Counted from the stretch's first letter, positions 1 to 10,212 are shown. The stretch: 38,936 nt of DNA from Nitrososphaeria archaeon (GCA_029775875.1 JARVKD010000009.1:1-38936); one strand, 5' to 3'. The notes: generated by a model not told the origin, from the letters alone. Made by a program: numbers and translations.

Positions 1-176
1 TCAGTATATCTATAGTGGCACCTGCCTTTGCGTAATCAGGTGTTAAGTCTTCAAGCGGAGCAGCGCTTGCTATTGGAACTAATGGCACTGTAGCAAACAC
101 TGATAGCATAGATATGATGAATAGGCTGATTATTGCTGTTGATATTGTCTTCTTTGTTTTGACTTGCATATTCATC
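1..176 (-). CDS. Partial secreted protein N-terminus (signal peptide), truncated by the window start
   Basis: Reverse-strand reading from ATG at 176: MNMQVKTKKTISTAIISLFIISMLSVFATVPLVPIASAAPLEDLTPDYAKAGATIDIL...; basic start, hydrophobic core and ASA-like cleavage site. Confidence 0.6.
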
Positions 177-284
177 GCGCAAATCTCACGCGAAAAAGTA
201 TTTAAGAAGTCTTGAAAAATTAGATCGAAAAACGAAAATACTCTTAAGTATACTACGATATATTTTGCTTTAAGAATGATTAAT

Positions 285-599
285 TTACTTAAAGTGCTCT
301 ATTCTAGGTCTCTCTCTTTCCCTTTCTCTTTCATCTTTTTCAGTAACCTTTTCATCAAAATCAAGGAAATCTATTGCAAATTGCTTTAATCTGTCGAAGA
401 AGGTCTTAAGCTCCTCTTCATCAAATTTACTCATCTTTATAGGGTTTGATAGCCATTGCATCCAACCGTTAACGCTCTGGTTTATTGCCAAAAGTGACTG
501 AATACAGCCCTCTACATAACCGAGACGATCCTTCGGAGCCATAGCATCCAATGATTTTCTGCGCTCTTTAATTATCTCTGTCCAACTTTGGCTTGCCAT
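285..599 (-). CDS. Small conserved archaeal protein, resembles DUF2153
   Basis: 104 aa ORF; the DRLGYVEGCIQSLLAINQSVNGWMQWLSNP...FLDFDEKVTEKD pattern recalls archaeal DUF2153; not verified. Confidence 0.5.
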   Translation of the reverse strand: MASQSWTEIIKERRKSLDAMAPKDRLGYVEGCIQSLLAINQSVNGWMQWLSNPIKMSKFDEEELKTFFDRLKQFAIDFLDFDEKVTEKDERERERERPRIEHFK

Positions 600-669
600 A
601 TCTTTGAATTCATCCTCCTAACTTATAATGCTATCGCCTAAAATATTTTGCCATAATGGTATGAGTGAT

Positions 670-1722
670 TCATCTTATGTATTTTGAGACAAAGTTTTCG
701 TAGGCATCTCTCAACTTTACAATCTTTGGAGGATGTTTGAAACCATAGCCACAGATATCTAAAGGCGCACCAAATTCTCCTTCGTCTTTTGCCACTTTTA
801 CAGCCCTTATCACATCGAGCAAGATGTTTCCAGCATTAGGACCATCAGATGAGCGCAGATATATATCAAACTTTATAGATGAGCCCAAAAAACCCTCTCC
901 TTGTATCCAGTAATAGCTAGTCCTATCATTTTGCAGATAATCAACGTAGTCAGTAGTCCCAGCCACAGTTTCAAATTCGTAAGGCAGTTCAATGGATATG
1001 GCTTTTGTCTTCATATTCCTTTTTATGAACTTAACATCTTCATTTAATGTGTTAAAAGTTTCAACTCCTCCGCCAACGTCTAATTGATAACTTTTCATGA
1101 TCCTTATCCCTCTATTGTGCATGAAGTCAAGGATGCCTTTATGAAAAGCAGTCCCTCCAAACTGGCTCATAAGGTCGTCACCAACTACAACTAAATTCTT
1201 TTCTTTGAAACTCTTTACTATACCTTCATCAGATGCTATTAAAGATGGTGTTGCATTGATAAAGCAACAACCTGATTTAATAGCGACTTCAGCATAAAAT
1301 TTTGATGTCTTATCCAAGCCTGATGATATTAGATTCACTAAAACGTCAACTTTGCTTTCTTTCAATGCATCTATCATATCACAAGGCTCATCATTCTTAA
1401 CATCAAAAGAGTTTCTTAGATTATGTGAGAGATCATCGTATAAGAAGCCTCTCTTAACCTTTACATTCAAAGCATTAACATCAAAGTACTTTTTTGCTAC
1501 GTTAGGTTTTGAGAATATGGCTTCAGAAAGGTCTAATCCTATCTTCTTAGCATCTATGTCAAAGGCTTCAACTACTTCTAAATCGCTAACTCTATAATTT
1601 CCTATCGATCTGTGCCAAAGACCGTTTCTAGAATCGTTCTCACTGTAGTAAATTATCCCCTGAACTAAACTGCATGCGCAATTGCCTATACCTATTAGTG
1701 CTATTCTTATCTTGCCACTCAT
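670..1722 (-). CDS. ino1: myo-inositol-1-phosphate synthase
   Basis: 350 aa; Rossmann start IRIALIGIGNCACSLVQGI, DDLMSQFGGTAFHKGILDF, SIKFDIYLRSSDGPNAGNILLDVIRAVK. Confidence 0.9.
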   Translation of the reverse strand: MSGKIRIALIGIGNCACSLVQGIIYYSENDSRNGLWHRSIGNYRVSDLEVVEAFDIDAKKIGLDLSEAIFSKPNVAKKYFDVNALNVKVKRGFLYDDLSHNLRNSFDVKNDEPCDMIDALKESKVDVLVNLISSGLDKTSKFYAEVAIKSGCCFINATPSLIASDEGIVKSFKEKNLVVVGDDLMSQFGGTAFHKGILDFMHNRGIRIMKSYQLDVGGGVETFNTLNEDVKFIKRNMKTKAISIELPYEFETVAGTTDYVDYLQNDRTSYYWIQGEGFLGSSIKFDIYLRSSDGPNAGNILLDVIRAVKVAKDEGEFGAPLDICGYGFKHPPKIVKLRDAYENFVSKYIR

Positions 1723-1762
1723 GGTCTTAGAGCAATATTGGTTTACTTTTTAATGTTATTGT

Positions 1763-1960
1763 TTACTCTAGTTTTGAAATTAGAGCAACTAAGCCAGAGA
1801 TGATGAAAAGGATTGAGATAAAGTAGTATATAGGTGATATCTGAGGGATTAGAGGAGCCGTTGCTGTAAAGTATGCTATAGATATACCTATAATCAAGAA
1901 TATAAGACCTATAATGCGGATGAATACATCAATCCTCTCAGTAGTTCTTGAGCCCTTCAA
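1763..1960 (-). CDS. Small two-TM membrane protein, unknown
   Basis: 65 aa ORF with two hydrophobic segments; TTG start. Confidence 0.45.
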   Translation of the reverse strand: MKGSRTTERIDVFIRIIGLIFLIIGISIAYFTATAPLIPQISPIYYFISILFIISGLVALISKLE

Positions 1961-2002
1961 ATTGGATTTTTGTTCTATTTATCTATTAAATAAGTTTATC
2001 AT

Positions 2003-3103
2003 CTAAAGGCTTTTAGCGATTTCTAACTTCTCTGGTAGATACTTATCACTTATCGTTGTCAAACCGTATTTAGCAAAGGCTTCGAGTTCACTCTTCTTTC
2101 TTATCTTTAGGAAAAAGTCCAATTCCCTCTGCCATATTCCTCCTTTGTACCTTGGGTCTTTCTTCAGTTCATAGATGCGTTTTATATCCATATCCGTAAG
2201 GGGGTCGCTGGGAAGTTTGTACTTTTTTATATCACTACCCCATACCCCTATCCATTTACCAGATGGTACAGTCAACTCTCTTAGATGAGCAGCATTAGCA
2301 GATCCAGAAATTATTACCATGGCTATATGTTCGCCATAAACATCTCCATCTGTCAAAATATAGACTGATAATCCCAATTCTTGATTCAACCTTCTGAGCA
2401 TATATCTTGTAGACCTTGGGGGCTGACCTGCTGTATCTATTATCAAGGCTTTGTACCTATTGTGAACTTTTTCTTCAACGAACCTAGTGAACAAACCTCC
2501 TTTTTCCACAGCTAAGACCATTTCAGCAGATGTGTCTATAAAGTCAGCAGTGCTCAAGCTCGGTCCTATTAAGTAACCGTCTGGATGAGAGGCTAAGTTT
2601 AACCTCTTCCCTTCATATCCTGGCACAGTATACTCTATAGTAAGGTCGCCGAATATGGCTGAGCGCTCTTCAGGGTAGACGTTAAAATCCTCTCTAGCTT
2701 TGGACAATAATGCTTCTAAATCCGTTATTATTTCATCAGATTCCGATTGGTCCATAAACTCCATATCATAGGCTTGAGCAGAGTAGAATACATCTCTAAG
2801 AGTGCTTGTCTTTCCTTGCTCTACCAACTTGTTTACAAAAAAAGCCAGCCATATCAATTGAGTAAAAGGACGGATATGTTTTATATTATGAGTTGATCTT
2901 CTTACAGAGGTTTTGCCAAGGATGTATTGCTTTAGTCTTTCATCATAAACTATGTTCCTCACAGATCTGCTTGGAAAATTTATTTCTGGAAAGATGCCTT
3001 TATCTATATCGGAGTATATTCTTAACCCTAAATCTTTGAGAAGTTTTCTGACTTCTCTCTTTCTGGCGCTGGCTATACCTTCTTTAGAGCTTTTTGAACT
3101 CAT
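2003..3103 (-). CDS. top6A: DNA topoisomerase VI subunit A
   Basis: 366 aa; LRDVFYSAQ catalytic-Tyr region, Toprim VLAVEKGGLF and TDGDVYGEHIAMVI, C-terminal ELDFFLKIRKKSELEAFAKYGL. Confidence 0.93.
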   Translation of the reverse strand: MSSKSSKEGIASARKREVRKLLKDLGLRIYSDIDKGIFPEINFPSRSVRNIVYDERLKQYILGKTSVRRSTHNIKHIRPFTQLIWLAFFVNKLVEQGKTSTLRDVFYSAQAYDMEFMDQSESDEIITDLEALLSKAREDFNVYPEERSAIFGDLTIEYTVPGYEGKRLNLASHPDGYLIGPSLSTADFIDTSAEMVLAVEKGGLFTRFVEEKVHNRYKALIIDTAGQPPRSTRYMLRRLNQELGLSVYILTDGDVYGEHIAMVIISGSANAAHLRELTVPSGKWIGVWGSDIKKYKLPSDPLTDMDIKRIYELKKDPRYKGGIWQRELDFFLKIRKKSELEAFAKYGLTTISDKYLPEKLEIAKSL

Positions 3104-3140
3104 AGTCTCAACTAGGGTGATTATTGCTAAATGTATAGAT

Positions 3141-3656
3141 TTAAAACTTTGGATATGTTACCCCTTTTTGACCTAAATAGATCCCGCGATATTTAACAGA
3201 ATCCGATGTTAACTTCGCCAATACAATGTGAAAAAATCTATCCTTTGCGTATAGCCTTATTGGGAACGAACCTCCTGTGACATGTAAAGTCAGTTGCCCC
3301 TTAAAGCCTGCATCTATTATCGTAGGAGGCAAGCTCAAACCGATCCTTGCATAAGAACTCCTAAGATTTACGAACCCCATGAGATCACTTCTTAATTCTA
3401 TATATTCAAGAGTGCAAACAAGGATTCTCTCATTAGGATTCACTATGAAAGATTCTCCAAATTCTTTCTTAAAAAATTGTTGATATTTATTTTCACCATG
3501 AGGGTCAAAGGTCACATTGGTTCTTTTCAATCTCGCTATTTCGCTTCCAAGCCTCAGGTCTATACCATTTTCACGCACTGTATCTTCATTAAGAGGGTCT
3601 ACTATCAATCTTTTTTGTTTCATGTGCTTATGAATGTCTGAATTGCTAAGTATCAT
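3141..3656 (-). CDS. dcd: dCTP deaminase
   Basis: 171 aa; NGIDLRLGSEIAR, NLRSSYARIGLSLPPTIIDAGFKGQLTLHV motif. Confidence 0.92.
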   Translation of the reverse strand: MILSNSDIHKHMKQKRLIVDPLNEDTVRENGIDLRLGSEIARLKRTNVTFDPHGENKYQQFFKKEFGESFIVNPNERILVCTLEYIELRSDLMGFVNLRSSYARIGLSLPPTIIDAGFKGQLTLHVTGGSFPIRLYAKDRFFHIVLAKLTSDSVKYRGIYLGQKGVTYPKF

Positions 3657-3663
3657 TCCACTT

Positions 3664-3912
3664 ATGAAGAGAATGAGGATTAAAAAATTTTGGGTTGGAT
3701 TACGAAGACCTACAAGTTTAAGAATCCGACCAGTTTTAAAACTCTCTATTAGTGGATGTAAGTTGGAGCAAGAAGTATCGTTTAAAGTGAAGTTTAAGCC
3801 AAAATTGTCATGGGTGGATAAGGTCTACTTGGGGAATATGCTTATTGAATTATTAGGAACTGTATCAAAAGCAACATCAGCCTTTGATTTTGAAGTTATA
3901 TCTTCAGAGTGA
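3664..3912 (+). CDS. Hypothetical protein
   Basis: ORF listed from 3634, but that start overlaps dcd; internal ATG at 3664 avoids the overlap. No family recognised. Confidence 0.3.
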   Translation: MKRMRIKKFWVGLRRPTSLRIRPVLKLSISGCKLEQEVSFKVKFKPKLSWVDKVYLGNMLIELLGTVSKATSAFDFEVISSE

Positions 3913-4044
3913 TCTAATTTCATAATTATCAACTCTATTTAGATTAAGTTAAGAGTTGTTAAAGAGTCATAAAACGGTAAGCATATATTCTTGACCAAGA
4001 AATATATCCATTGGTTAAGATAAGATTTCTCAAAGTGATAAAAA

Positions 4045-4356
4045 ATGGGTAAAAGAAAAGTCTTAAGTGAAGAAGAATTAAAAGATTTAGTGCTTCCAGA
4101 TAAGGGTGAACTATTGGGGAGAGTGATAAAACTTTTGGGTAGCGATCACCTCATGATAAAGTGTACAGATGGAAAGGCCAGATTAGGAAGGATTAGAGGG
4201 AAATTAAAGCGAAGAATCTGGGTGAGAGAGAACGATGTGGTATTAGTAGCGCCATGGGAATTCAAGAGCGATGAAAGATGTGATGTGCTCTGGAGATACA
4301 CCTTAGCTCAAGTGGATTGGTTGAAGACCAATAACTATATACCGAAGGAATTATGA
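4045..4356 (+). CDS. eif1A: Translation initiation factor aIF-1A
   Basis: 103 aa; GRVIKLLGSDHLMIKCTDGKARLGRIRGKLKRRIWVRENDVVLVAPW (S1/OB fold). Confidence 0.95.
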   Translation: MGKRKVLSEEELKDLVLPDKGELLGRVIKLLGSDHLMIKCTDGKARLGRIRGKLKRRIWVRENDVVLVAPWEFKSDERCDVLWRYTLAQVDWLKTNNYIPKEL

Positions 4357-4360
4357 ATAA

Positions 4361-4381
4361 TAATTTGTTAAAAACAAATTA
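4361..4381. repeat. Short perfect inverted repeat just downstream of aIF1A
   Basis: TAATTTGT-TAAAA-ACAAATTA, 8 bp stem and 5 nt loop. Confidence 0.55.
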
Positions 4382-4447
4382 CATCTATTCGATAAGGAAT
4401 AAAGAAGGTTAAGAGGGTTATACTACACGCACTTATGATGGCAATAT

Positions 4448-5302
4448 ATGTTATTAAGGGAGAAAAAGTTTGAACTTTTCCTCAAGCTAGGATTGGGGTC
4501 TTTTATGCCTAAAGACGATAGTGAGCTTCATGACAAAGAAAGAGAGCGACTTGAGCTTAAGCTCCGCACAACGGAGAGAAGAGATAGGATGCTCATAAAG
4601 GATCGTTCATCTGAGGTAGCAGTTATGGAGGAGGTCTTTGACAAGCCTACTTTATTGACCCTTCATTACCTTATGAAATCTGGAGTTTTAAGAAGTTTGA
4701 ATGGAGTTGTAAGTTCAGGAAAAGAAGCAAGAATATACTGGGGGGAGAAAGATGATGGCTCTTCTGTTGCAGTCAAGATATATTTAACTGTTACAGCCGA
4801 ATTCAAAAGGAGGTTGCCTTACATAATTGGAGATCCCCGTTTTGAAAATGTTAAGCATGGCTCAAGCAACATAATCAAGATATGGGCACAAAAGGAGTAC
4901 AAGAACCTTATGACAGCTTACCAAGCAGGGATACCTGTTCCAAAGCCTCTAGCCATAAAAAGAAATGTCCTAGTAATGGAGTTCATTGGTGATGATGGTT
5001 GGCCTGCTCCCATTCTTAATGAAGTTGAAGTGAAGCAGAGTGATTATAAAAAGGTAATATCCTTAGTAGATAAGTTATACAATAGCGCTAATTTAGTTCA
5101 TGCGGATTTGTCTGAGTACAACATATTTAAGCATGGAAAGAACCTTATCCTCTTCGACTTTGGATCAGCTGTAGACATAAGGCACCCTCTCTCAAAAGAA
5201 TTCCTGATAAAAGACTTAAACAACATAAACCGTTTTTTCGTTAAGCGGGGGTTAAAGGTGGAGCCTTTAGAAAATTTACTAAAAAGGGTGATTAAACTTT
5301 GA
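4448..5302 (+). CDS. rio1: RIO1-type serine/threonine protein kinase
   Basis: 284 aa; VVSSGKEARIYWG, VAVKIY, VHADLSEYNI, LFDFGSAVDIRHP. Confidence 0.93.
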   Translation: MLLREKKFELFLKLGLGSFMPKDDSELHDKERERLELKLRTTERRDRMLIKDRSSEVAVMEEVFDKPTLLTLHYLMKSGVLRSLNGVVSSGKEARIYWGEKDDGSSVAVKIYLTVTAEFKRRLPYIIGDPRFENVKHGSSNIIKIWAQKEYKNLMTAYQAGIPVPKPLAIKRNVLVMEFIGDDGWPAPILNEVEVKQSDYKKVISLVDKLYNSANLVHADLSEYNIFKHGKNLILFDFGSAVDIRHPLSKEFLIKDLNNINRFFVKRGLKVEPLENLLKRVIKL

Positions 5303-5862
5303 GCTTCCAAAGGATTGTGAGATTATCATTGGATCGCATAGGAGTCTTGGTTGGGAAAAACGGAGTCGTAAAGAGTGAGATAGAGCACAGATGCAATGTG
5401 AAATTATCTATAGACAGTAAGAATGGAGAAGTTAGGATAGATTCGAATGGAGATATAACAAAATCACAGCCTTTCAAAGCTGTAGATATAATAACAGCCA
5501 TAGGGAGAGGATTTTCCCCACAAAGAGCCTTTAAGCTCTTGGATGAAGATATGGTTTTGCAAGTGGTTGATTTGAGGGATTATGCGGGAAAATCCCAAAG
5601 CTCTCTTGAGCGTATAAAAGGAAGAATTATAGGCTTAGAAGGCAAGTCAAGAAGGTTCATAGAAGAGTTAACCGATGCTTACATCTCTGTCTTTGGTCAT
5701 ACAGTTAGTATCATAGGAAGCATCGATGGGGCGAGATTGGCTTTGGATGCAATAGATATGCTTGCATCAGGAAGTACTCATAAGACTGTTTATAACATGC
5801 TCCAAAGAGCCAGGACAAAAGCAAAGATGGATCGGCTGAAACTATGGGAAAGTCAGGAATGA
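5299..5862 (+). CDS. KH-domain protein, Dim2/Pno1-like
   Basis: 187 aa; two KH-like segments (RIGVLVGKNGVVKSEIEHRCNVKLSI; LERIKGRIIGLEGKSRRFIEELTDAYISVFGHTVSIIG); start overlaps the RIO1 stop. Confidence 0.9.
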   Translation: MSFQRIVRLSLDRIGVLVGKNGVVKSEIEHRCNVKLSIDSKNGEVRIDSNGDITKSQPFKAVDIITAIGRGFSPQRAFKLLDEDMVLQVVDLRDYAGKSQSSLERIKGRIIGLEGKSRRFIEELTDAYISVFGHTVSIIGSIDGARLALDAIDMLASGSTHKTVYNMLQRARTKAKMDRLKLWESQE

Positions 5863-5921
5863 ATGATCTTTGATGCTTTTTGTATTCTCCCAAGCCCGTA
5901 CTCACGAATAATAAATAAAAA

Positions 5922-6515
5922 TTACTTTTCCTTATACATTCTAATGCTGAGTACAATGATCCAGAAAGATGCCAGAAGGATATTAATTGTTTCAGGAATT
6001 GCTACACCTGACAGATGAATAGTAGTCCAAACGATCCAACCAATGAAGCTAATAATGCCAATCAAAAGAGTAAAGATACCTAAGCGCTTATCTGAAATAT
6101 TTAAAGTAAAATGAATGCCCAAAATAATTGAAGATAGGATAAGTGACACGAAGAATGCCACTGAGAAGTAAAAGTGAACTAAGCCAAAAGCCTCTGAAAA
6201 TACGCCAACACCTATCAGGAATACAGATGATGATAATAGAACTACCGATCCAGTCAGCCCAAAGCGTTTTGTTCGTTCGATCTTAGCAAATCCGACGATA
6301 AATGGAAAGATAAGGATTCCACAAATAATTAATCCGGAATTAAAGATCGAAGCTACTTCTGACACGCCCAGATCACTGAGTGCATTCTTTGTCCAACTAA
6401 ACCATGGAGAAAGAGCGATAGAGATGCCTATAGATGCTAGCGCCCATGTGGGAGCAATAATCCCAAACAATGCAGCAACCTTTGGTTCAGTTATCTCTCT
6501 CCATCTCAGTACCAC
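5922..6515 (-). CDS. DUF998-family multi-TM membrane protein
   Basis: 197 aa hydrophobic protein with FSWTKNALSDLGVSEVASIFNSGLIICGI typical of DUF998. Confidence 0.75.
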   Translation of the reverse strand: MVLRWREITEPKVAALFGIIAPTWALASIGISIALSPWFSWTKNALSDLGVSEVASIFNSGLIICGILIFPFIVGFAKIERTKRFGLTGSVVLLSSSVFLIGVGVFSEAFGLVHFYFSVAFFVSLILSSIILGIHFTLNISDKRLGIFTLLIGIISFIGWIVWTTIHLSGVAIPETINILLASFWIIVLSIRMYKEK

Positions 6516-6741
6516 AAAAATACACCCTAGAACTTTTGATTTATCGTCTTATTAAAATTCTCTTCACTTTCTTGCTTTTCAATGAAAAATAGAAATGAAT
6601 ATTAACAATTATTAATGAAGAAAACATGATGATCAAATGGATAGTCATGAACAACTCTAAGAGATTTTGTATCATGATTAAGCCGTGGTTAATAAAAATG
6701 GGAAAACATACTCATTCGTAAAGCTCTAGGAGGAAATTGAG

Positions 6742-8283
6742 TTGATTAATGAATTCACTGAAATATCCCCTTCAGAGTTTTTCTACAGAAATAGAGATTT
6801 AGCCGGGTTTAGTAACCCTTCCCGTGCATTATACTCAGCCGTTAGAGAATTTCTTGAGAATAGTTTAGATGCATGTGAACTCCATAACATACTCCCAGAA
6901 ATCTTCGTAAGATTAACGCCGATGGACTTCGATATGAATAGCCAAGACCCCAAGGCATACATGATAAAAGTTCAAGATAATGGTTCTGGTATAGAACCAA
7001 AATATGTCCCAAAGGCCTTTGGGCAGGTCTTCTTTGGTTCTAAGTTTCAGCTAAGACAATCAAGAGGCATGTTCGGCATGGGAGGGACTATGGCCATACT
7101 CTATGGCCAGATAACGACTAATAAACCTGTTAGAATAACCACGTCTGTTGATGGAATACAGGCCTTCACCTTCGATTTACTTATCGATGTTCAAGAGAAC
7201 ACTCCCATAATCTTAAAAAAGGATTCTCATCCAGCCGAAGGCTCAACAGGAACCATGATAAGTTTGACTTTAGAGGGCGATTATTCAAGAGCCTCTCAAA
7301 AGATATTAGATTATCTTAAGCAAATAGCCATGGTAACACCTTACGCCAATATTACCTTCATAGACCCTTATGGGCGACTATTCCTTTATGATAGGGTTAC
7401 GAAGATCATGCCTATCCCACCTAAAGAGACGCTATTGCACCCTTATGGCACAGATGTGGAAGCCATTCGAAGGATGATAAAGAGATCGAAGCAAAATAGC
7501 ATGGTCAAGTTCATGTCTAAGAATTTTCACAGAGTTGGCAAGAACATAGCAATAAAGTTCCTTGATTACGCTGGTTTTGACCAAAACACTGATCCAAAGA
7601 CCTTATCAAATGACGAAATTACAAAGCTCGTAAGAGCCCTTCATAGATACGATGGTTTCTTACAGCCAGATGCTAGTTGCCTCTCCCCCCTTGGAGAAGA
7701 GATTTTAATGACCGGTATAAAGAAAGAACTGGAGCCGGAGTTTACAACTGCAACTACCCGTCCCCCGTCTGCTTATTCAGGCTTTCCCTTCATAGTAGAA
7801 GTTGGTTTGGCTTATGGAGGAAAAATTCTTCCAAAAGGTTTGAAGCTCTTTAGGTTCGCCAATAGAATACCTTTACTTTATGACGAAGCGAACGATGTTG
7901 CAAGCAAAGTTTTAAACGAAGAAATAGATTGGAGGCGCTACAGAATACCAGAAGATGCTCCTTTGGCAATAATAACTCATGTCTGCTCCACTAAAATACC
8001 TTATAAGACTGTTGGCAAAGAGTACTTAGCAGATAGGCCTGAGCTTGAGAGAGAATTAAAAAATGCTATTAGAGAGGTTCTTAGAAAGCTGAGCCTTTAT
8101 CTCTCAAGGAAAGTGTCCATTGAAATGGATAAACGAAGGTTTAACATATATGGTAAGTATTTGCCATTGATAGCGAGATTCTCAAAAGAACTATCAGAGG
8201 CCAAGAGATTGCCAGACTATAAGAAACTTCTGGATAGAAAGATGTTTCAGAAGGATATTGAAGAATACATAAATATTAAATGA
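6742..8283 (+). CDS. top6B: DNA topoisomerase VI subunit B
   Basis: 513 aa; GHKL motifs REFLENSLDAC, DNGSGIEPKYVPKAFGQVFFGSKF, RGMFGMGG; TTG start with AGGAGG about 8 nt upstream. Confidence 0.95.
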   Translation: MINEFTEISPSEFFYRNRDLAGFSNPSRALYSAVREFLENSLDACELHNILPEIFVRLTPMDFDMNSQDPKAYMIKVQDNGSGIEPKYVPKAFGQVFFGSKFQLRQSRGMFGMGGTMAILYGQITTNKPVRITTSVDGIQAFTFDLLIDVQENTPIILKKDSHPAEGSTGTMISLTLEGDYSRASQKILDYLKQIAMVTPYANITFIDPYGRLFLYDRVTKIMPIPPKETLLHPYGTDVEAIRRMIKRSKQNSMVKFMSKNFHRVGKNIAIKFLDYAGFDQNTDPKTLSNDEITKLVRALHRYDGFLQPDASCLSPLGEEILMTGIKKELEPEFTTATTRPPSAYSGFPFIVEVGLAYGGKILPKGLKLFRFANRIPLLYDEANDVASKVLNEEIDWRRYRIPEDAPLAIITHVCSTKIPYKTVGKEYLADRPELERELKNAIREVLRKLSLYLSRKVSIEMDKRRFNIYGKYLPLIARFSKELSEAKRLPDYKKLLDRKMFQKDIEEYINIK

Positions 8284-8373
8284 ACGAAAAATTAAGGACA
8301 AAGGATTGATCATGTGTATACGAAGATGTCCTATGGATTAATACCAATCTTTTTCGTAATAATTTAATCTTTT

Positions 8374-8664
8374 TCACCATACCCCAAACTTCATGGTCTC
8401 TCTAAAAAAGGCTGGGTTACGGCAGACCGGACATGGAATTGAACTTTTATGGACTTCATAGTCGATACCGCCAACCCCAAACTTATGTCCTTGCTTGCAT
8501 TCATAGAAATCAACCAAATGCTCAATTGACATCTTGCTTTTCTTAAATGTCGTACAGAATACTATGCTGTCATCAGCCATTTTACATGAACCTTTGTTTT
8601 GACAAAAACTACAGATGGCATTCTTGTTTACTACTTCCATCTTCTCTACATGTCTGCTCTTCAA
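8374..8664 (-). CDS. Cys-rich zinc-ribbon-like hypothetical protein
   Basis: 96 aa; CSFCQNKGSC and CPVC motifs. Confidence 0.5.
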   Translation of the reverse strand: MKSRHVEKMEVVNKNAICSFCQNKGSCKMADDSIVFCTTFKKSKMSIEHLVDFYECKQGHKFGVGGIDYEVHKSSIPCPVCRNPAFFRETMKFGVW

Positions 8665-9005
8665 TTTTTCACCCTCTTCTTTTAGTGTTTAATAGCACTT
8701 GGTCGAATATTGTACAAGATAATCACTTAAGATACTTATGAAATTGAGCGATATACGAGTGTTCTATCTGAATTGGACTTGACCTTGTCAGATGTAATTG
8801 TATTCTCAAATAATGCCAAACAGAATTTACTTTTACCTTTTCTTTAGATTCTAGTGGATTCTAATCGAACTAATCATGTGAAAAAGATGGAAAATCCGTT
8901 CCTCGGATATCATCAAAAGAACGGACCAACTATGTTCGTTAAAGCAAAAAGATGTAGTTTAATCAAATTTAAGGGCGATTCTGATGAAATATGGGTGACT
9001 CCAAA

Positions 9006-9329
9006 CTATCTCGAAAATTTGAATATCATCAAAAATGGTGTCGAACCTATCTTCTTCACTGCATGCTTTGAGGCCAATTCAGCCTTTATGACTTCAATTA
9101 CTATCTTTTCTCCTACCAAGTTTGCAACGGAAGATGATTCTATCAATAAAAGAGCTTCGTCTACATTTACAAGTTCTCCCTCAAAATAGCTTGGAGAAAT
9201 GTGCATCTCTACCTTTTCATCCTTTATAGTCTTTCCTATTAGGTCTTTATCACAAATGTTGACCAGCTTCATTCCTTGCCAATCTATTATTCTTGCCACG
9301 TAGTATTTTTCTTTCCTCAAGAATATCAC
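9006..9329 (-). CDS. DUF424 family protein
   Basis: 107 aa; ICDKDLIGKTIKDEKVEMHISPSYFEGELV pattern of DUF424; start overlaps the aIF2-beta stop. Confidence 0.8.
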   Translation of the reverse strand: MIFLRKEKYYVARIIDWQGMKLVNICDKDLIGKTIKDEKVEMHISPSYFEGELVNVDEALLLIESSSVANLVGEKIVIEVIKAELASKHAVKKIGSTPFLMIFKFSR

Positions 9330-9769
9330 TTTGATTTCGTTGGTGACTTCGCTCCACAGGCTTCACAGACTAGAAACTGTAATCTTTTGACTTTTTCAAT
9401 ATTTGTGTCCGGACTTCCACAGACAGGACAAATTACAAAGTCTTTCATATATCGATTGATCAAAACTGAGAAGGATTGAGGCTCCTTTCTCCCTATAAAG
9501 ATGGCTCTATCTTTGTCCAGAGATACAGCCGTTGCTAACTCCTTAGCTAAGAACATCAGTAAATGGTTAGGGTCCCTCCTCACGATTCGAGCAAACTCCA
9601 TGAAGTTCCTGAAAATTGTTTTATTACCTACCCAAAATATGATAGGCTTTGGAAGTTCGAGTCTAACAACCTTAGTCCCCGACTCCATTATGTTTTGGCT
9701 ACTCTTCAACCTCTTCAACAGGTCATCATAGGATAGGGTCATTCCATCGACTCCTAGATCATAGTTCAA
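9326..9769 (-). CDS. eif2B: Translation initiation factor aIF2 beta subunit
   Basis: 147 aa; KTIFRNFMEFARIVRRDPNHLLMFLAKELAT, C-terminal CPVCGSPDTNIEKVKRLQFLVCEACGA zinc ribbon. Confidence 0.93.
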   Translation of the reverse strand: MNYDLGVDGMTLSYDDLLKRLKSSQNIMESGTKVVRLELPKPIIFWVGNKTIFRNFMEFARIVRRDPNHLLMFLAKELATAVSLDKDRAIFIGRKEPQSFSVLINRYMKDFVICPVCGSPDTNIEKVKRLQFLVCEACGAKSPTKSK

Positions 9770-9939
9770 TTAGGAATATATGAGTTTCGCATCATAAAAA
9801 GAAACGAAGATGGAATGAACATAACTGCTGCAAACATCAACTTTGTATCCATACTGTAGATTGCCCAGGAGGGCATGAATAGTAGTAAAATTACATATTT
9901 ACCTCATTAAAGAGAATTTGACGCCAAAGTAAATCATCC

Positions 9940-10212
9940 TTGTCCTTTTGTAATATATACAACAAGCATTACATCATGATGATCACTATGGGCAGAATTA
10001 GTGTAATGATAGGACTATGGTTGGTCGGTTTCGTGATTGGCTTCCTAGGCTTCATAATCTTCACTGCTCTTGCTCAAGCGCTGATGAATCTTCTTCCTTT
10101 TCTGGCCACAATGGACAGCTACCTCTTAAGTGCTACTCTATCTGGGTTCGTGGGTTCCGTAGTAACAATCATAGCTGTAACTGTCTGGAGCTATTCTTCA
10201 AGGCGCTACTAA
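9940..10212 (+). CDS. Small membrane protein, unknown
   Basis: 90 aa with two hydrophobic helices; true start may be an internal ATG (MGRISVMIGLW...). Confidence 0.4.
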   Translation: MSFCNIYNKHYIMMITMGRISVMIGLWLVGFVIGFLGFIIFTALAQALMNLLPFLATMDSYLLSATLSGFVGSVVTIIAVTVWSYSSRRY

